From Leptolinea sp964446955 (lineage in GTDB: Bacteria > Chloroflexota > Anaerolineae > Anaerolineales > Anaerolineaceae), in NCBI GenBank assembly GCA_964446955.1, contig CAYUQJ010000011.1, positions 1 to 64,000 of the forward strand: DNA of 64,000 nucleotides. Reading direction: 5' to 3'. Positions 8,280 to 16,428 of the stretch are shown piece after piece. How positions within the stretch are numbered: position 1 is the stretch's first letter; every line of letters begins with the position of its first letter. The notes under the pieces are model-generated. The model made no database searches, was not told the origin of the DNA, and saw only the letters and a program-made list of their open reading frames with translations. The translations under genes and the position numbers were made by a program.

Positions 8280-8603
8280 TTAATCATTGGCTGAGAAATC
8301 AATGACACATACCTTCTCGAGATTGGGGTCAAGATATGTCCGGCAGAATTCCTGATGAAGTGGATGGGGAAGATATTCATCGCGGCCATTGGGATCGGCA
8401 AATGTAACGATAAAGCAGTGAGTAAAGCCGTCATTTAAATTTTCCGGACTTGAGTTTATTCCCCATTCAAAGCCGGTGACAAACGGTAATCTGGCGCAGA
8501 GTTGGCGGAAGGCTGTTTCAATTGACCGTACTGTTTCGGGGCCGGTTTTATCAAAAAATTTGAATAAGACAACGTGCCGGTAAGTATCTGTTTTTTCACC
8601 CAT
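8280..8603 (-). CDS. Dabb (stress-responsive alpha/beta barrel) domain protein
   Basis: At 107 residues, this is a single Dabb domain of the dimeric ferredoxin-like barrel type. It opens with HVVLFKF, has the SIETAFRQL helix and FEWGIN strand, and closes with a HPLHQEFCRTYLDP segment typical of the family. The biochemical role is not established for most members. The gene diverges from the LacI-type regulator, and the two start codons are under 100 bp apart. The repressor's double operator (8650-8682) could therefore affect both. Confidence 0.82.
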   Translation of the reverse strand: MGEKTDTYRHVVLFKFFDKTGPETVRSIETAFRQLCARLPFVTGFEWGINSSPENLNDGFTHCFIVTFADPNGRDEYLPHPLHQEFCRTYLDPNLEKVCVIDFSAND

Positions 8604-8618
8604 TGTATAAGTCTCCTG

Positions 8619-8646
8619 TTGAAATTAGCCGAATTATATGTATAAT
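8619..8646 (+). promoter_or_regulatory. sigma-70-type promoter of the LacI-family gene
   Basis: TTGAAA (8619-8624) and a perfect TATAAT (8641-8646) are separated by 16 bp. The predicted start of transcription falls at the left edge of the double operator at 8650-8682, as expected for autorepression. Confidence 0.8.
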
Positions 8647-8649
8647 AAC

Positions 8650-8682
8650 ATAAGAAACCGGTTTACTAAACCGGTTTCTTAT
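8650..8682. promoter_or_regulatory. double LacI-family operator
   Basis: A 33-bp perfect palindrome centred at 8666 contains two copies of the palindrome AAACCGGTTT (8655-8664 and 8668-8677). Their centres are 13 bp apart. The CCGG centre is typical of LacI-family half-site junctions. It sits between the -10 box and the regulator's ATG at 8698. Confidence 0.8.
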
Positions 8683-8697
8683 CGGGAAATAAAACGA

Positions 8698-9735
8698 ATG
8701 AAGATTACGATCTCAGATATCGCCCGACAGGCAGGGGTATCCAAGGCAACGGTTTCGCGTGTGCTTAATAATCGCACGGAGGGAGTCGGCCCCCAGACAC
8801 GCCAGCGTATTATGGATATATTGAAAGAAACAGCTTTTCAACCCAGCGGTTTTGCCCGCGGGCTGGCTACGGGACGATCCGCGACGGTCGGGGTGATCAT
8901 CCCGGATATTGTTAATCCATATTATTCCCTTCTGGTGCGTGGTGCGGAAGATGCCTTAAAAAAATCGGGATACAGTCTGTTCCTGTGTAACTCGGATCAT
9001 GATATTACCAAGGAAAAGGAATATGTTGTCAGACTTATCGAGCGCGGCGTTGATGGACTCATTCTGGATTCGGCGGTATCGGATTGCGATTGTCAGCTTG
9101 AACTCCTGGATGATAAAAATATCCCATACGTATTGGTCGATCGCATAATTGAAGGACCAGTGAAATATCCCGGTGTGTATGTGGACAACCGTGAAGGCGG
9201 GCGTTTGGCTGCTGAGTATTTCTTTTCCGAGCCCGGATGCCGCTTATTGTTTATCAACGGACCCCTCGATTATTCACAATCGCGGCATCGCCAGGCTGGC
9301 GTTGTAGATGTGTTGTTGGAGAAGCGTCTGCTGCCGGATTCTGTCACCATTCGCTATGGCGATTTTTCCATCGAAAGCGGTTTTCGTTTGACATCTGAAA
9401 TGATTGAGAAAAGAAAGTACAAAAAATCTCCGTTCACGGCGATTTTTACCGCAAATGATCTAATGGCAATTGGGGCTATTCGGGCATTAAGACAGGCGAG
9501 TATTTCGGTACCGGATCAGGTGGAAGTGATCGGGTTCGATGATATTGAACTGGCGGTATTGATGGAGCCACCCCTTTCCACAGTATCGCAACCGGCACTG
9601 GAAATGGGTTCAAGAAGTGCCGAAATGTTGATTGGTTTGATGGAAGGAAAAAAGCTCCGCAAAAAAACCACAACGCTTAAAACAAAATTGACCCTTCGGG
9701 GAACTACCCGGAGGCAGATCGTAAACATCAACTGA
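8698..9735 (+). CDS. LacI-family transcriptional repressor
   Basis: This 345-residue repressor has an N-terminal helix-turn-helix (MKITISDIARQAGVSKATVS, then RVLNN) and a periplasmic-binding-like effector domain from about residue 60. The ATG at 8698 is preferred because the conserved helix-turn-helix begins there; an upstream in-frame ATG would put the operator inside the coding region. The hinge (FQPSGFARGLATGRS) is intact. The 33-bp palindromic operator just upstream indicates autoregulation. The next gene, an iron-dependent alcohol dehydrogenase 56 bp downstream, is the likely target. The effector is unknown. Confidence 0.92.
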   Translation: MKITISDIARQAGVSKATVSRVLNNRTEGVGPQTRQRIMDILKETAFQPSGFARGLATGRSATVGVIIPDIVNPYYSLLVRGAEDALKKSGYSLFLCNSDHDITKEKEYVVRLIERGVDGLILDSAVSDCDCQLELLDDKNIPYVLVDRIIEGPVKYPGVYVDNREGGRLAAEYFFSEPGCRLLFINGPLDYSQSRHRQAGVVDVLLEKRLLPDSVTIRYGDFSIESGFRLTSEMIEKRKYKKSPFTAIFTANDLMAIGAIRALRQASISVPDQVEVIGFDDIELAVLMEPPLSTVSQPALEMGSRSAEMLIGLMEGKKLRKKTTTLKTKLTLRGTTRRQIVNIN

Positions 9736-9791
9736 AACGAAGTCGTGTCAGGAGTTTGTTGTTCCGAAAATAAGACAAAGGAGAAAATGAA

Positions 9792-10961
9792 ATGGAAAAT
9801 TTTGTATTTCAGAACCCGACTAAGATCCTGTTCGGGCGCGGAATGGAAGACAGGGTAGGCGAAGAAGCAGCCATCTATAGCAAGAACATCTTGCTTCATT
9901 ATGGCGGTGGCAGCATTAAAAAAACCGGGTTGTACGACCGGGTTACTGCATCGTTAAAAAAAGCCGGCGTAAGCTGGATCGAGTTGGGCGGTGTGAAACC
10001 CAATCCACGGCTCAGTCTGGTACATGAAGGTGTGAAACTGGTCAAGGAAAATAAACTTGGCCTGATACTGGCTGTCGGTGGTGGAAGTGTGATCGATTCT
10101 GCAAAGGCTATAGCCATGGGTGCGATGATCGACCATGATGTGTGGGATTTCTACTTGGGAAAAGGCGAACCCAAAGAGGCATTGCCGATTGGAACAATAT
10201 TAACCATTCCGGCGGCAGGCAGTGAAGCCAGTACTGGCACGGTCATCACCAATGAAGAAGGCTGGTTGAAACGTGCTGTCAATACAGAATTGATCTATCC
10301 CCGCTTTTCCATTCTTAACCCCGAACAGGCCTTCACTTTACCAAAATTCCAGGTGGCCTGTGGGATCACAGACATCATGGCGCACCTGATGGAGCGGTAT
10401 TTCACCAATGTTCCGCATGTGGCTTTCACCGACCGGTTACTTGAGGCCACCATGAAAACATTGATCGTCCATGCGCCGAAGGTACTGGAAAACCCAAAGG
10501 ATTACGATGCCTGGGCTGAGATCATGTGGGCGGGGACGATTGCTCACAATAATTTACTAAACACCGGCCGTGTGGGTGATTGGTCTTCGCACGATATTGA
10601 GCATGAGATCAGTGGAATATATGATGTCGCTCATGGGGCGGGACTGGCAGTGGTATTTCCAGCCTGGATGAAATTTGTCTACAAACATGACATAAACCGC
10701 TTCGCCCAGTGGGCCATTCGCGTATGGAATGTGGACATGGATGTGTTTGATCCGGAAAGGGTTGCCCTGACTGGGATCGAACGTCTGGAAACATTCTCAC
10801 GATCCATGGGTCTGGGGACGCGACTCTCCGATCTGGGAATCAAAGGTGACCGCATTGATGAAATGGCGAATAAGTGTACCGATAACAATACACGGACCTT
10901 CGGCAACTTTATTCCAATGGATCGTGATTCTGTGAAAAAGATCCTTCACCTGGCGGAATAA
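9792..10961 (+). CDS. iron-containing alcohol dehydrogenase, butanol dehydrogenase/YqhD type
   Basis: This 389-residue group III alcohol dehydrogenase interconverts aldehydes and alcohols with NAD(P)H. The nucleotide-binding VGGGSVIDSAKAIA motif and AAGSEASTGTVITN segment are present. Metal ligands fit the Asp of CGITDIMAHLME, the His four residues later, and His residues in WSSHDIEHEISG and DVAHGAGLAVVFP. Length and the opening NPTKILFG match BDH/YqhD rather than the FucO or GldA groups. The start is set by this opening and an AAAGGAG site 8 bp upstream. It is probably co-transcribed with the LacI-type regulator, perhaps for alcohol formation in fermentation. Confidence 0.93.
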   Translation: MENFVFQNPTKILFGRGMEDRVGEEAAIYSKNILLHYGGGSIKKTGLYDRVTASLKKAGVSWIELGGVKPNPRLSLVHEGVKLVKENKLGLILAVGGGSVIDSAKAIAMGAMIDHDVWDFYLGKGEPKEALPIGTILTIPAAGSEASTGTVITNEEGWLKRAVNTELIYPRFSILNPEQAFTLPKFQVACGITDIMAHLMERYFTNVPHVAFTDRLLEATMKTLIVHAPKVLENPKDYDAWAEIMWAGTIAHNNLLNTGRVGDWSSHDIEHEISGIYDVAHGAGLAVVFPAWMKFVYKHDINRFAQWAIRVWNVDMDVFDPERVALTGIERLETFSRSMGLGTRLSDLGIKGDRIDEMANKCTDNNTRTFGNFIPMDRDSVKKILHLAE

Positions 10962-10979
10962 AAAAGCAGTACAAACAAA

Positions 10980-11012
10980 ATCAGCCTCCCGGAAATATTC
11001 CAGGAGGCTGAT
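10980..11012. terminator. intergenic hairpin between convergent genes
   Basis: A perfect 10-bp stem (10980-10989 with 11003-11012) lies between the convergent alcohol dehydrogenase and gdhA genes. On the minus strand it is followed by UUUUGUUU, on the plus strand by no U run. It is likely to terminate gdhA and perhaps works both ways. Confidence 0.65.
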
Positions 11013-11089
11013 CTTGAAAAGAAAAATGCTGACTGTTTAATGGAGCGGGGTTGACCGAGCTCCGCTCCCGATTAATCACACATGGGGTT

Positions 11090-12445
11090 TTACACAATCC
11101 CGTACGCCAGCATTGCTTTGGCCACTTTGGTAAACCCGGCGATGTTCGCGCCGACCAGGTAGTTGCCTTTGCAGCCGTATGTTTCGGATGCCTCCAGCGC
11201 AGACTGGTGAATGCTTTTCATGATCAACTGCAGACGGTTGTCAACTTCTTCCCGTGTCCAGTTCAGACGCATGGCATTCTGGGACATTTCCAACCCGGAA
11301 ACCGCGACCCCGCCGGCATTGGCTGCTTTGGCCGGGCCATACAGCACATTGTTATTCAGGTAAACCTGGATGGCCTGCAGGTCTGAAGGCATATTGGCAC
11401 CTTCTGATACGCAATAGCAGCCATTTTTCACTATGGCTTCAGCATTCAGTTGATTGATTTCGTTTTCATGCGCGGACGGGAAAGCAAGGTCAATCTTCAG
11501 ATTTTGTTCCCGGATAACGTCCCAGACGCATTTGTCGGGGTAGTAGGGAACGTTGTACTTTTCCGCGTATTCGCTGATACGCCCGCGCCGGAAGTTTTTG
11601 AGCTCCAGAATGAAACGTAATTTTTCAGCGTCGATTCCTGATTCATCAACCACTGTGCCATTGGAATCAGTAATCGTAATGGGTTTTGCACCCAACTGGA
11701 TCAATTTCTCAATTGTGTACTGGGCTACGTTACCCGAACCGCTGATCGCGGCTACTTTTCCGGCTACCTGTTGATTGCGTGTGGCCAGCATTTCAGCTGC
11801 GAAGTAGACCGAACCATAACCTGTTGCTTCAGGGCGGATAAGACTTCCCCCGTATTCAAGCCCTTTGCCGGTCAGCACACTGACATTGGCATTGGCAATT
11901 TTGAGATAATAACCGTACAGGTAACCGATCTCACGCGCGCCCACCCCGATATCACCGGCTGGAACATCGGTGTCCGGTCCAATATGACGGAAAAGTTCAC
12001 GCATGAACGCCTGGCAGAAATGCATTACCTCGTTGTCAGATTTGCCTTTGGGATCGAAATCCGAACCACCTTTGGCGCCACCCATCGGCAGGGTGGTGAG
12101 TGAATTTTTGAAGATCTGCTCAAAACCCAGGAATTTGATGATTCCCAGATTGACAGAGGGATGAAATCGAAGACCGCCTTTGTAAGGTCCTATGGCATTA
12201 TTAAATTGGATGCGGAAACCTCGATTAATCTGAACCTCTCCGCGATCATCCACCCACGGGACACGAAAGAGTACAGCCCTGTCCGGGATAACAATGCGGT
12301 CGTAGATTCTCGCCTTCACAAAATCCGGGTGTTTCTTTACGGTCGGCTCAAGTGAGGTCAATACTTCTTGAACAGCCTGTAGAAATTCGGGCTGGTCGGC
12401 GTCCTTTTCTTTTACTCTGGCAATAACATCTTGAATGTATGACAT
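11090..12445 (-). CDS. gdhA: glutamate dehydrogenase, hexameric NADP-type
   Basis: This 451-residue enzyme makes glutamate from 2-oxoglutarate and ammonia. Substrate and catalytic lysines are all present: K89 (PYKGGLRFHP), K125 (GGAKGG) and K133 (DPKGKSD). The catalytic Asp region (DVPAGDIGVGAREIGY) and the Rossmann segment (ISGSGNVAQY) are intact. Length and the GGAKGGSDFDPKG signature match the 450-residue small hexameric enzymes. A terminator before it (12542-12568) means it has its own promoter. The window also holds a paralogue at 14310-15599 that lacks the lysines, so this one should provide the activity. Confidence 0.96.
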   Translation of the reverse strand: MSYIQDVIARVKEKDADQPEFLQAVQEVLTSLEPTVKKHPDFVKARIYDRIVIPDRAVLFRVPWVDDRGEVQINRGFRIQFNNAIGPYKGGLRFHPSVNLGIIKFLGFEQIFKNSLTTLPMGGAKGGSDFDPKGKSDNEVMHFCQAFMRELFRHIGPDTDVPAGDIGVGAREIGYLYGYYLKIANANVSVLTGKGLEYGGSLIRPEATGYGSVYFAAEMLATRNQQVAGKVAAISGSGNVAQYTIEKLIQLGAKPITITDSNGTVVDESGIDAEKLRFILELKNFRRGRISEYAEKYNVPYYPDKCVWDVIREQNLKIDLAFPSAHENEINQLNAEAIVKNGCYCVSEGANMPSDLQAIQVYLNNNVLYGPAKAANAGGVAVSGLEMSQNAMRLNWTREEVDNRLQLIMKSIHQSALEASETYGCKGNYLVGANIAGFTKVAKAMLAYGIV

Positions 12446-12541
12446 ATGTGGGTCCCCGTCCGGTGAAAAAAGTTCCCGTTTTATAACATGCCACGCATCA
12501 AGACTTTATAAAAAAAAGCAGGGAAAATCTAAAGATTTTAT

Positions 12542-12568
12542 AAAAACAGGGACGGCGTCCCGGTTTTT
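12542..12568 (-). terminator. bidirectional Rho-independent terminator
   Basis: AAAAAC-A-GGGAC (12542-12553) pairs with GTCCC-G-GTTTTT (12557-12568) around a 3-base loop with one mismatch. U runs flank both sides. It touches the stop codon of the PEP/pyruvate-binding gene (12570-12572) and separates that gene from gdhA. Confidence 0.85.
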
Positions 12569-12569
12569 A

Positions 12570-14294
12570 TCAGGGAAGATAGACAATTCCCCGACCGTGA
12601 CGTCCATCCACTTTTACATTCACTCCACCGGGGAAGCGAACCCGGCGGGTAAAATGTTTCTCTTCTTCAATAGTAAGATTCTCGAACCAGTCCCAATTAA
12701 TGCGGTATGGACTGGTAAAGGGCATGGAAAAATGCATAACGCCCAGATTAATGATGTTGTGAAAATAATGCGATCCCTGGCTCAGTTCGACTTTCACATT
12801 ATCCTGTGTGGCTTCAACGATCACCCGCGCGCCGCACACCTGTCCCCAGGTGACTGGAATACCAAGCCAGGGATCAAGTGTACCCAGACGACCGAAAACG
12901 ATTAACAGGTAAGGCCGGTGCGCGTTGAGAAGCAGATGGTTGTGGTCTTCCAGTTCGGCCGCTATGGCTTTCGTGTCTTTCAGGTTGAATTGGTCGGGGA
13001 TGACATACACAATATCTTCAATGGCTGCACATTCACCGTTCCCCAGCACGGTTTCCGACGCGATGATCGTGTGCGGATCAACGAGATCTTCATGTGAAAT
13101 TCTCAGATCCCCTTTTGGTAAAACCATTGGCCGTACCTGAAGGAAACCAAAACGCGGCGGGTCGAATGTCATGGCAAATTCAATTTCTACAGGACAACCA
13201 CACTGCTTTTCACACCGCTTAAGCAGGTGACAAATTAGAGTATTGAAAGGTATATCTGGCAGGCTGAGGAGGGGGCCGAATGTTAATGCCCGTGGACCTT
13301 TGCTGCCCATTCCAAGTGTCATCCGGCCGGATTCCAGGTCCAGGGTGGAAACGAGATGTGAAAGCGTTCCATCCTTCTCAGCGGTCAAGAGGTTATCTTT
13401 TCTGAGGAACTCCGTCTCGCGGGTCGGATTGTATTCAGGGGGTTCTCCCATATTTACCGCCCAGAACTCGGTTTGAGTGTCTTGCATTAATTCGTGGGTG
13501 GATTCGAATGGCAGGGGCATGAGCGGATACGCCGGAGAATAGATCCAGGATTTTCCGCCATCCACGATCGTTTTTCCCAGACCAAGAGCCAGGTTGACAA
13601 CACCATCCGCAGGGCGGGCGGGCAGCAGCGGGTAGTAATTGAAGGACCGCGCCACTCCGGCAAGTTCCGGGTAAAAACGGTTGCCGTATCGCTTGCCGAC
13701 CACTTCCTGAATGACAACGGCCATTTTCTCATCGCAGCTATTTAATGATGTAGCCAGGCAGTAATCGCGGGCTATTTTGAAATATGTGGAAGCCCAGACG
13801 AATTTAATCGCTTCGACCAGTTTTTGGAAGCGGATATCCGGGTCTGGCTGGTTGTTTGGGATCATTTTGGTCAGATATACACCGGCGAACGGACGGTGTG
13901 TGGTATCTTCCAACAGCCCTGATGAACGGATAGCCAGGGGAGATGTCCATGAGTCGATCAGGGCTTTCAGTTCGCCCAGTACCTCAAATGGCATATCGGC
14001 GCGTTGAAATGCGTTCGCGATACGATCATCCGGCAGTCCGGAAAGCGCGAGTTCCATCAGGTCGTTTCGTTGCATGAAAGCATCAAATACACTCGTTCCC
14101 AGGACGGTCATTTCCGGGATGTCTATGCGGATATCGGGAAATTCATCCGCGTCCATTTCGACCAGTGTCTGGTGCATAGAGAGCAATCCCTGGGCCTTCC
14201 CGCCCAGTTCTTCACGCCCTTCCAGCAATGGTCTGGCACGGTCCGAGCCGCGCCGCATGGTGATGAGATGTAGGCGGTCAGTGATGTTGATCAT
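12570..14294 (-). CDS. stand-alone PEP/pyruvate-binding (PPDK N-terminal) domain protein
   Basis: The 574-residue protein has an N-terminal nucleotide-grasp domain as in PEP synthase and pyruvate phosphate dikinase: LGGKAQGL near residue 30, IRSSGLLED with FAGVY near 125, and EFAMTFDPPRFGFLQVRPM near 380. The phosphohistidine swivel domain (TxxGGxxSH) and the PEP-binding TIM barrel are both absent. The C-terminal 170 residues match nothing I know. It cannot carry out the full dikinase reaction alone; an ATP-grasp phosphotransfer or ligase role is possible. It starts 15 bp after the lysine-less glutamate dehydrogenase gene, so the two are co-transcribed. Confidence 0.8.
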   Translation of the reverse strand: MINITDRLHLITMRRGSDRARPLLEGREELGGKAQGLLSMHQTLVEMDADEFPDIRIDIPEMTVLGTSVFDAFMQRNDLMELALSGLPDDRIANAFQRADMPFEVLGELKALIDSWTSPLAIRSSGLLEDTTHRPFAGVYLTKMIPNNQPDPDIRFQKLVEAIKFVWASTYFKIARDYCLATSLNSCDEKMAVVIQEVVGKRYGNRFYPELAGVARSFNYYPLLPARPADGVVNLALGLGKTIVDGGKSWIYSPAYPLMPLPFESTHELMQDTQTEFWAVNMGEPPEYNPTRETEFLRKDNLLTAEKDGTLSHLVSTLDLESGRMTLGMGSKGPRALTFGPLLSLPDIPFNTLICHLLKRCEKQCGCPVEIEFAMTFDPPRFGFLQVRPMVLPKGDLRISHEDLVDPHTIIASETVLGNGECAAIEDIVYVIPDQFNLKDTKAIAAELEDHNHLLLNAHRPYLLIVFGRLGTLDPWLGIPVTWGQVCGARVIVEATQDNVKVELSQGSHYFHNIINLGVMHFSMPFTSPYRINWDWFENLTIEEEKHFTRRVRFPGGVNVKVDGRHGRGIVYLP

Positions 14295-14309
14295 TTTGAT
14301 AAAAACCGG

Positions 14310-15599
14310 CTATATCCAGCCGCGTTCGTGGCAGGCACGCGCGACCCGATCAACAGCCAGCATATATACTGCGTCCCGCAGGTTGAGATTATTTTTGCGG
14401 GCAAAGTTACTCGAATCGATATACGCCGAGGTCATAATCGCGTCGATCTTGCTCAACACCTCATCTTTGGTCCAGTAGTAATTCAGATTGCTTTGCACCT
14501 GTTCAAAATAACTGCAGATCACTCCGCCTGAATTGGCCAGTATGTCGGGAATGAGCAGGATATCCCGTTCATTAATTACCGAATCCACATCCGGGTCTGT
14601 CGGCCCGTTGGCTGCTTCTGCTATGATCTTCACCTGCGGGCTGATCCGGTCCACATTGTCCGGTCTGATCTGATTTTCAACCGCGGCCGGCACCAGTATA
14701 TCCACATCCTGTGACAACCAGGCATCTCCCGGAAGCCGTTCAAAACCCAGTTTTTCCGCCTGGATTTTGTCGATCTCACCGAAAGGATTGGTTATTGATG
14801 CCAGTTGTTCGAAATCTATGCCTTCTTTTTTCCGGAAGGTATAGGCTGTATGATCTTCCTGATTCCAACATGAAACACTGATTATGACACCGCCCATCTG
14901 ACTGTAAAGCTGGGCGGCATGTTTACCGACAGTGCCAAAGCCCTGAATACTGGCCCGGGTATTTTCCACCGGGATGCCCTTGTCTTTCAGCGCTTCACGG
15001 ACAGTGATCATCACCCCATAGCCGGGAGCTTCCTTGCGGCCTTTGGATCCGGAATGATGTACCGGTTTCCCGGTGATAAAACCGGGTTGTTTTTTTCCTT
15101 TTATGGCTTCGTATTCATCCAACATCCATAGCATCTGCTGTGGTCCGGTCATTATGTCCGGGCCCAGTACATCTGTATCCGGTCCGGTGAGGGGAGCCAT
15201 ACGGCGCACAAATCCACGGCAAATGCGTTCGACCTCCATGGGACTGAGGCTGTGCGGATCACAGGCCACACCGCTGCTACCCCCACCCAGAGGCAGATTG
15301 GTCACAGCGCACTTCCAGGTCATCCACATTCCAAGCGCGCGAATCGTATCCACTGTTTCCTGTGGATGGAAACGGATACCGCCTTTGGTTGGACCGCGGC
15401 TGTCATTGAATTGCACATGGTATCCGCGCAGGATCATTACATCACCGTTATCAAGGGTGACCGGGAGGCTGAACTGGATTTCACGCATGGGCGTGCGCAG
15501 AAACTCCCGGGAAGGCTGGTCCAGTTCAAGCATATCGGCAATACGGTCGAATTGCTTCTGGGCCATATCGAAAATATTATACGGTTTTGCGTTTTCCAT
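14310..15599 (-). CDS. glutamate dehydrogenase paralogue lacking active-site lysines
   Basis: This 429-residue protein is alignable with Glu/Leu/Phe/Val dehydrogenases from end to end. The first substrate lysine is kept (K72, GPTKGGIRFHP), but the GGGKGG motif reads GGGSSG (Lys to Ser108) and the catalytic DPK reads DPH (Lys to His116). The Asp segment (GPDIMTGPQQMLWMLDEY) and the NAD-binding GFGTVGKHAA are intact. It should bind ligands and cofactor but not deaminate glutamate normally. A regulatory subunit is plausible: Thermus has a catalytic/regulatory pair. I chose ATG 15599; an in-frame start exists at 15650. Its start overlaps the end of a response regulator gene by 23 bp. Confidence 0.88.
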   Translation of the reverse strand: MENAKPYNIFDMAQKQFDRIADMLELDQPSREFLRTPMREIQFSLPVTLDNGDVMILRGYHVQFNDSRGPTKGGIRFHPQETVDTIRALGMWMTWKCAVTNLPLGGGSSGVACDPHSLSPMEVERICRGFVRRMAPLTGPDTDVLGPDIMTGPQQMLWMLDEYEAIKGKKQPGFITGKPVHHSGSKGRKEAPGYGVMITVREALKDKGIPVENTRASIQGFGTVGKHAAQLYSQMGGVIISVSCWNQEDHTAYTFRKKEGIDFEQLASITNPFGEIDKIQAEKLGFERLPGDAWLSQDVDILVPAAVENQIRPDNVDRISPQVKIIAEAANGPTDPDVDSVINERDILLIPDILANSGGVICSYFEQVQSNLNYYWTKDEVLSKIDAIMTSAYIDSSNFARKNNLNLRDAVYMLAVDRVARACHERGWI

Positions 15600-16314
15600 G
15601 TGGAACCGCCTCGTTTTCCTGTCTGTCAGATGTAACAAGTATATAGCCAATCCCCGGACGACTGAGAATCAGGGAAGGTTGAGAAGGGTTGACCTCCAAT
15701 TTTCGGCGGAGGATATGAATGAACGAACGCAGATAATCAACTTCTGTGCTGAATTTTGGGCCCCAGACTGCCATCAATAATTGTTCGTGGAGCATAACCC
15801 GGTTGTGGTGCCGCGCGAGTTCGAGCAGAAGATTGTATTCAGTCTCTGTGAGATAGACTGGTTGGCCGGATGCTGTGACCTGCCGCGCTGCCAGATCTAT
15901 CTGAATGTCGCCTAAATCGATGACGGTTGGAGATTGCGCGATTTCGCGTGCTCGCAGCAACACAGCTTTTACTCGGGCCAACAGAACGCGGGAATCAAAC
16001 GGTTTCCGGATGAAATCATCTGCCCCGGCCTCGAATGCCCGCAATTCATCCTCGGCGGTTTCGCTGGCCGATAGCAAAATGACAGGTCTATCGGAAAACG
16101 CGCGAATCTGCCGGATCAATTCTGCCCCGTCCATACCATTTGAAATATTCAATTCGGAAAGGACCATAGCAGGTTGTTCTTCCGCTGCGATCTTTACCGC
16201 TTTTTCTCCACGGTTGGTTGCCTGCACAATAAAGCCGGCTCCGGTCAATATCTGGCGTAATAAATGAACCCACTTCGATTCGGGTTCAACGATGAGGATC
16301 AAATCAGATGGCAT
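15577..16314 (-). CDS. atypical OmpR/PhoB-family response regulator
   Basis: This 245-residue protein has a receiver domain (about 1-118) and a winged-helix DNA-binding domain (about 130-230, ending in RRKLEVNP and SRPGIGYIL). The phosphorylation site is changed: the expected Asp in strand 3 is Glu54 (VLSELN), and the acidic pair after strand 1 reads EP (IVEPES). The switch lysine (RKPF) remains. Glu can mimic phospho-Asp, so the protein may be always active or respond to a ligand. The gene overlaps the glutamate-dehydrogenase paralogue, so control of nitrogen genes is a reasonable guess. Confidence 0.9.
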   Translation of the reverse strand: MPSDLILIVEPESKWVHLLRQILTGAGFIVQATNRGEKAVKIAAEEQPAMVLSELNISNGMDGAELIRQIRAFSDRPVILLSASETAEDELRAFEAGADDFIRKPFDSRVLLARVKAVLLRAREIAQSPTVIDLGDIQIDLAARQVTASGQPVYLTETEYNLLLELARHHNRVMLHEQLLMAVWGPKFSTEVDYLRSFIHILRRKLEVNPSQPSLILSRPGIGYILVTSDRQENEAVPHGKRKTV

Positions 16315-16428
16315 AAGGGATGTCTAACTGGACACAAAAAGAAATGAGTGTATATCTCTATTTTACAATAAGACCGGATTGAAAGCTGTTCAGGCTATAC
16401 CAAAAGAACAACCATGTATCCAAAATGA

